Assembly (NCBI RefSeq): GCF_019216885.1
Contig: NZ_JAAQRC020000003.1
Coordinates: 1 to 64,000 of the forward strand
Origin: Methylobacterium sp. SyP6R
GTDB taxonomy: Bacteria > Pseudomonadota > Alphaproteobacteria > Rhizobiales > Beijerinckiaceae
Length of the DNA stretch: 64,000 bases
Direction: 5' to 3'
Both the position numbers and the translations under genes were made by a program. Below, in pieces: positions 60,901 to 64,000 of the stretch. Under the pieces are notes generated by a model. That model was not told where the DNA came from, did no database searches, and saw only the letters and a list, made by a program, of their open reading frames with translations. Positions within the stretch are counted from its first letter, which is position 1. Each line of letters starts with the position of its first letter.

Positions 60901-62321
60901 CCGGGCGGAGCTATCACGCCGATCGCGGCGCGAAGAACCAGCGCCTGCGCGTCCACTACCTGCTCGAAGCCGGCTGGAGGGCTGAAGCGGCCGTGCAGGG
61001 GCTTGGTCGCACCAACCGCACGAACCAGGCCCAACCGCCGCGGTTCCGGCCGGTGACGACCAGCGTGAAGGGCGAGAAGCGCTTCCTCTCGACCATCGCC
61101 CGGCGCCTCGACACGCTCGGCGCGATCACCCGGGGCCAGCGCCAGACCGGCGGCCAGGGGCTGTTCCGGCCCGAGGACAATCTGGAGGGCCCCTACGCGG
61201 CAACCGCGCTGCGCCAGCTCTATTGGGCGATCGTACGCGGCGAGATCGAAGGGTGCTCGGTCAAGGAATTCGAGGCGATGACCGGGCTCGTGCTTCTCTC
61301 CGAAGCCGGGTCCATGCTCGAGGAGCTGCCGCCGATCGGCCGCTTCCTCAACCGCGTGCTCGCGCTTCGCATCGACATGCAGAACCGCCTCTTCGAGGCG
61401 TTCGAGGAGCGCCTGGCCCAGATGATCGAGGGCGCGATCTCGGCTGGGGTCTACGATGTCGGGGTCGAAGTGTTGACCGCCGAGAGCTTCACGGTCACCG
61501 TCCGCGAGGTAGCCTACACCCACCCGGCGAGCGGCGCGCATACTCACCTCCTGACCATCTCCGAGCGTCGCCGGCTGCGGCCGCTCGACCTCCCTGCCGC
61601 TCTCGACATGATCGCCGAGGGCTTTCGCCCCGTGGTCAACGCGCGCTCCGGCCGGCCGGCGCTGATGGGCAAGGCGGCGAGCGAGACCCGCGAGGACGGC
61701 TCCGTGGTGGCACGTGTCCGCCTGGTGCGCCCGCTCCAGCGCCAGCTCCTCGACCGCGACCAGTACGCCCGCTCCTCGTTCGAGGAGGTGCCGGCCGAGG
61801 CCTTCGCGGCGGCTTGGGCAGCCGAGCTCGCCAGCCTGCCGGAATTCGACGAGCGCACGCTCTACGTCGTCACCGGCCTGCTGCTGCCGATCTGGGACCG
61901 GCTGCCCGGCATCGACATGCGGGTGTTCCGCCTCGTGACCGACGCCGGTGAGCGCATCGTCGGGCGCGTCGTCGACCCGCAGGACTTGCACGTCACCCGC
62001 GAGAAGCTCAACCTGGGCGCCGGCACCGCCATGGCCCCGTCCGACGCCTACGCGGCCGTGCTCGGGGGACGGGCCAGCCTCCAGCTCGCCGGCGGCCTTC
62101 AGGTCAAACGAGTGAGAGTGATGGGGGAGCACCGCATCGAATTGATCGGGGTGAGCGAGAGCGCACGGGCTGCCTTGAAGACGATCGGCCTGTTCTCCGA
62201 AGTCGTCTCGTTCCGCACCCGCCTGTTCATCCCGGTCGGCGAGAGTGGAGCCACCATCCTGGCCGCCGTCCTCGAACGCTACGCTCTCTTACGTTGCGTC
62301 TCCGCTCACGCTCACGCTTAA
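57969..62321 (+). CDS. strawberry-notch-like helicase fused to N-terminal methyltransferase
   Basis: 1450 residues from ATG 57969 with ACAGGAG upstream. Residues about 130-330 form a DNA-methylase-like domain: SAM-binding VVLEPSAGTGLLAIHAELAG and catalytic NPPF in VILMNPPFSVAAHV. Residues about 430-1120 are the strawberry-notch SF2 helicase: Walker A-like GDGTGAGKGRQVAGIILDNW, LWISKNEALLEDAQRDW, DEAH in GVIALDEAHALANAA, motif III YVSATGAVTVEKLAYAH, and motif VI VQGLGRTNRTNQAQ. These giant proteins are typical of plasmids and phages; they are thought to protect or remodel DNA during transfer. The next gene follows after 25 bp. Confidence 0.85.
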   Translation: MNFPIIAKHLEASAALSAGPRPDAILEAGKCLADTLAKGRTIETGALRAAMEAACGGSDAEGFWLWKDAYEAGEVAQILFLRRFWPAIRAKAAAPAARLAMLGRIAGLLPTHTRRSEESEALQQFSTSLPLGYVAALACGLRPGDVVLEPSAGTGLLAIHAELAGAQLHLNELAATRAGLLRALYPAGSVTQLDAAQIHDRLDPGVTPTVILMNPPFSVAAHVEGRYRDATAAHLRSALTRLARGGRLVAITGENFRPDRPSSADAFAGLAERGGRLVFSAGLSGRAYAKHGTSVDVRLHVFDRLPAGETGTHVAPLGLIEDVAGLLAAVLASLPARLEPSSPAGRSAIPGFGRRPIPAPRFRAPDAAPAPASETAPEVAYTVIEELPATLAAEAALYEPYALETLRIEGAHPHPTPLVQSTAMASVRLPRPGYAPRLPGPVVSAGLLSECQLETVIYAGAAHAQHLPGHWTVDETGTLLSAAAKGADGAVRFRQGFFLGDGTGAGKGRQVAGIILDNWMQGRKKALWISKNEALLEDAQRDWRHLGQEPLQIVPLSRFAPGKPVTLAEGILFTTFATLRGAGRNGSGSRLDQILAWLGPDFDGVIALDEAHALANAAAGSGDRGVVEASQQGRAGLALQYRLPDARVLYVSATGAVTVEKLAYAHRLGLWGGGAFPFPTRSDFITAMDQGGLAAMEVLARDLKALGLYTARSLSYAGVEVEMLEHALTREQTAIYDAYADAFQVIHTNLDAALKASGVTGESGTLNRAAKSAARSAFESSKQRFFNHLLTAMKCPSLIAAIEAGIEAGHAAVVQIVSTGEALMERRLAEIPSEEWGDLQVDVTPREYVIDYLAHAFPTQLYEPYSDDDGNILSRPAIDADGQPILCREAVETRDALIEHLCGLTPVQSALDQILHHFGTEVVAEVTGRSRRIVRQTGRDGVDRLVLQNRPATANLSETQAFQDDEKRILVFSDAGGTGRSYHADRGAKNQRLRVHYLLEAGWRAEAAVQGLGRTNRTNQAQPPRFRPVTTSVKGEKRFLSTIARRLDTLGAITRGQRQTGGQGLFRPEDNLEGPYAATALRQLYWAIVRGEIEGCSVKEFEAMTGLVLLSEAGSMLEELPPIGRFLNRVLALRIDMQNRLFEAFEERLAQMIEGAISAGVYDVGVEVLTAESFTVTVREVAYTHPASGAHTHLLTISERRRLRPLDLPAALDMIAEGFRPVVNARSGRPALMGKAASETREDGSVVARVRLVRPLQRQLLDRDQYARSSFEEVPAEAFAAAWAAELASLPEFDERTLYVVTGLLLPIWDRLPGIDMRVFRLVTDAGERIVGRVVDPQDLHVTREKLNLGAGTAMAPSDAYAAVLGGRASLQLAGGLQVKRVRVMGEHRIELIGVSESARAALKTIGLFSEVVSFRTRLFIPVGESGATILAAVLERYALLRCVSAHAHA

Positions 62322-62346
62322 TGCACGAACCCGCCGGAGGCCGACC

Positions 62347-63408
62347 ATGCCGACCCATCCCACCGCCGCGGACCTCTCCCGCCAGCTCGCCGACAACGTC
62401 GAGGCGTTCTGCCGGCGCTACCTCTCGAACGGCTACCGCTCCGGCCGCTGGTGGTGCGTCGGCGACGCCTTCAACAGCGAGGGGGGATCGATGTACGTGC
62501 GGCTCACCGGGCCGAACTCAGGCAAGGGGGCCCGCGGCAAGTGGACCGATGGAGCGACCGGCGAGCACGGCGACCTGCTCGACGTGATCCGGATGCAGTG
62601 CGGCGACCGGTGGAAGGACGCCCTCGACGAGGCACGGGCGTTCCTGAGCCTGCCCCAGCCGCCGGTGCCTGAACGGGCCCGCCCGCTCCCGAAGGCCCGC
62701 GACACGGTCGAGCCGGCCCGCCGCATGCTGCGCTACGGGCGGCCGGTGCCCGGCACCGTCGCGGCGGCCTACCTGCGCTCGCGCGGGCTCGATCACGCGG
62801 TCGACCAGCCTGCCCTGCAATTCCATCCGCGCTGCCTCTACCGGCCCTCGCGCAAGGAGCCGGCGGGCCCGGACACCTATCACCCGGCTCTGCTGGCCAG
62901 CGTCACCGACCTGTCGGGCGCCGTCATGGCGGTCGGCCGGACCTGGCTCGCTCCGGACGGGCGGGACAAGGCGGCTGTGCGCGACACGCGGCGGACCCTG
63001 GGCAACCAGCTCGGCCACGGGGTGCGGTTCGCCGGCACGGTGCCCGAGCTAATGGTGGCCGGCGAAGGCGTGGAGACGGTGCTGTCGGTCCAGCGCGTCC
63101 TGCCAGCCGTGCCGCACGTCGCCGCCCTGTCGGGGGCTCACCTCGCCGCCCTGATCCTTCCTCCCGGCTTGCGCCACCTCTACATCGCCCGCGACGCCGA
63201 TCCAGCCGGTGAGAGCGGTGCCGCGACCCTGCGCCGGCGCGCCGAGGCCGAGGGCATCCTGGTGACGGACCTGGATCCCCGCGAGGACGACTTCAACACC
63301 GACCTGCGCCACATCGGCCCGCGGGATCTCGCCCTGTATCTCGCGCCCCAGCTCGACCCGAACGACGCGGTGGCCCACCTCCAATTCGAGGAAGCGATGG
63401 CCGCCTGA
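62347..63408 (+). CDS. Toprim-domain protein (DUF7146/primase-like)
   Basis: 353 residues from ATG 62347, 25 bp after the strawberry-notch gene and so probably co-transcribed. The N-terminal part (YRSGRWWCVGDAFNSEGGSM, then GKWTDGATGEHGDLLDVIRM) resembles the primase-like zinc-free domain. The Toprim domain has VAGEGVETVLSVQRV (glutamate) and LRHLYIARDADPAGESGAAT (DxD) as metal-binding residues. Plasmid Toprim proteins of this class may prime or nick DNA at transfer or replication. A DnaG-type zinc finger is lacking. Confidence 0.8.
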   Translation: MPTHPTAADLSRQLADNVEAFCRRYLSNGYRSGRWWCVGDAFNSEGGSMYVRLTGPNSGKGARGKWTDGATGEHGDLLDVIRMQCGDRWKDALDEARAFLSLPQPPVPERARPLPKARDTVEPARRMLRYGRPVPGTVAAAYLRSRGLDHAVDQPALQFHPRCLYRPSRKEPAGPDTYHPALLASVTDLSGAVMAVGRTWLAPDGRDKAAVRDTRRTLGNQLGHGVRFAGTVPELMVAGEGVETVLSVQRVLPAVPHVAALSGAHLAALILPPGLRHLYIARDADPAGESGAATLRRRAEAEGILVTDLDPREDDFNTDLRHIGPRDLALYLAPQLDPNDAVAHLQFEEAMAA

Positions 63409-63815
63409 TCCATCACACTCCGGGTTGAGGATCGAACCGAAGACCGGTCCGGGCCGAGAGAGCCTTGGCGTCCACGGCCTTCTTGAGAGGGCGACGGATG
63501 CCGGGTCGGGGGACCTTGGGCGCAACGGCCCAGTCCGACGATTTTCCGCCGCCGCCCGGAGGGCGGCTTTGCATCGCGAAGAAAGTATGCCGGCCGGATC
63601 CTGACGGGGCGCTTCATGGGTCTGCATCCGACCCCATTCGGTCATTCGGCATTTCAGAGCCGGGTATACGGAAAACAGGTGTTTTCCGACATCATGATCG
63701 TAGCTAGATGACATATTTCTGATGCAATATAACAACTTCCTTTTAATCTTCTCCATAAATTGCAGTTCTGAATATTAAAACTGGCGTCTTCTTATGCATA
63801 TTTCGCCCTTTTCTC
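63409..63815. other. intergenic, GC-rich then abruptly AT-rich
   Basis: About 400 bp without a supported gene. GC-rich up to 63650, then AT-rich. A possible 18-codon leftward frame (MHKKTPVLIFRTAIYGED, about 63740-63796) has a purine-rich upstream site but is too short to trust. Confidence 0.35.
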
Positions 63816-64000
63816 TCATTTTTTTCCAGGTCGATGAGCATACCAATCGAACGGCTGACTTGGATTGAATGACCATAATCTATATTTATTTATTAAATAA
63901 GGCGACAAAAAGGTATTATATAACTCTATAGGATATATAAAATCTAGATATATCTCATCTACGGATGCCATACGACTTGTATTAACGCCGAATACAGACT
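63816..64000 (-). CDS. partial AT-rich hypothetical protein
   Basis: A leftward frame enters from the right edge and stops at TGA 63816-63818. The 61 visible residues include SVDEIYLDFIYPIELYNTFL, SPYLINKYRLWSFNPSQPFD and WYAHRPGKK. They are rich in aromatic residues and non-repetitive, which is unusual for a chance frame in AT-rich DNA. The start lies outside the window and no family is recognised. Confidence 0.4.
   Translation of the reverse strand, partial: SVFGVNTSRMASVDEIYLDFIYPIELYNTFLSPYLINKYRLWSFNPSQPFDWYAHRPGKK

Noticed and set aside
60801..62132. Minus-strand open frame of about 443 codons
   Set aside because: Antisense to the C-terminal half of the strawberry-notch protein, with no independent support.
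1..64000. CRISPR arrays, rRNA or tRNA genes
   Set aside because: No regularly spaced direct repeats and no recognisable rRNA or tRNA cloverleaf were found by eye. A tRNAscan or CRISPR finder run would settle this.

Overview
The window is GC-rich DNA most likely from a Methylobacterium-type alphaproteobacterium, and it reads as an accessory region of a plasmid or large mobile island. This is inferred from the families present: a MucR paralogue, a LuxI/LuxR pair, DUF736, an ArdC-type antirestriction protein, a ParB-like protein, a strawberry-notch helicase and a Toprim protein. The high third-position GC of most genes and the density of IS fragments and toxin-antitoxin pairs agree with it. No rRNA, tRNA, CRISPR array or replication initiator was recognised. 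Short AT-rich islands (12.3-13.05 kb, 15.4-16.0 kb, 22.6-24.8 kb, 52.7-53.0 kb and the last 0.3 kb) stand out as later arrivals.

Layout. 0-7.2 kb: a partial gene, a decayed IS5 transposase, then a tightly overlapping three-gene operon (DUF6361 protein, phospholipase-D-like protein, SNF2-type helicase) that looks like an anti-phage module; the helicase is frameshifted near its end. 7.2-12.2 kb: a scrapyard of gene pieces (ISNCY transposase start, CobQ tail, histidine-kinase tail, thermonuclease tail, a stop-ridden IS66) and a group II intron whose reverse transcriptase is frameshifted. 12.2-22.6 kb: orphan genes, a DUF2726 protein, an orphan sensor kinase, a VapBC pair and a tyrosine recombinase preceded by a 14-bp inverted repeat.

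22.6-38.6 kb is the most interesting part: a biosynthetic gene cluster. Ten genes run leftward: stand-alone cupin, MetRS-like protein, lysine/ornithine-type N-monooxygenase, EctB-like diaminobutyrate aminotransferase, PhzF-like protein, DUF3291 protein, GNAT-like protein, FAD amine oxidase, SHMT-like PLP enzyme and methyltransferase. They are flanked by an MFS exporter, two FMN-binding proteins and a luxR-luxI pair. N-monooxygenase, cupin, MetRS and FAD oxidase together are the set that builds N-N bonds in hydrazine natural products. Here cupin and MetRS are separate genes in the order of the known fusion, and an enzyme supplying 2,4-diaminobutyrate lies alongside. I predict a quorum-regulated N-N-bonded metabolite.

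38.6-64 kb: plasmid housekeeping and conflict genes: XRE, HNH, DUF6884 (broken by TGA), Phd with a PemK-like toxin, MNT-HEPN (broken by TGA), VapBC with a triple operator, DUF736, ArdC, a palindrome-controlled gene of unknown role, a membrane protein with a GntR regulator, an XRE gene split by an intact-ended IS5 element, ParB-like, DUF4326, MucR, a giant methylase-helicase of the strawberry-notch type, and a Toprim protein.
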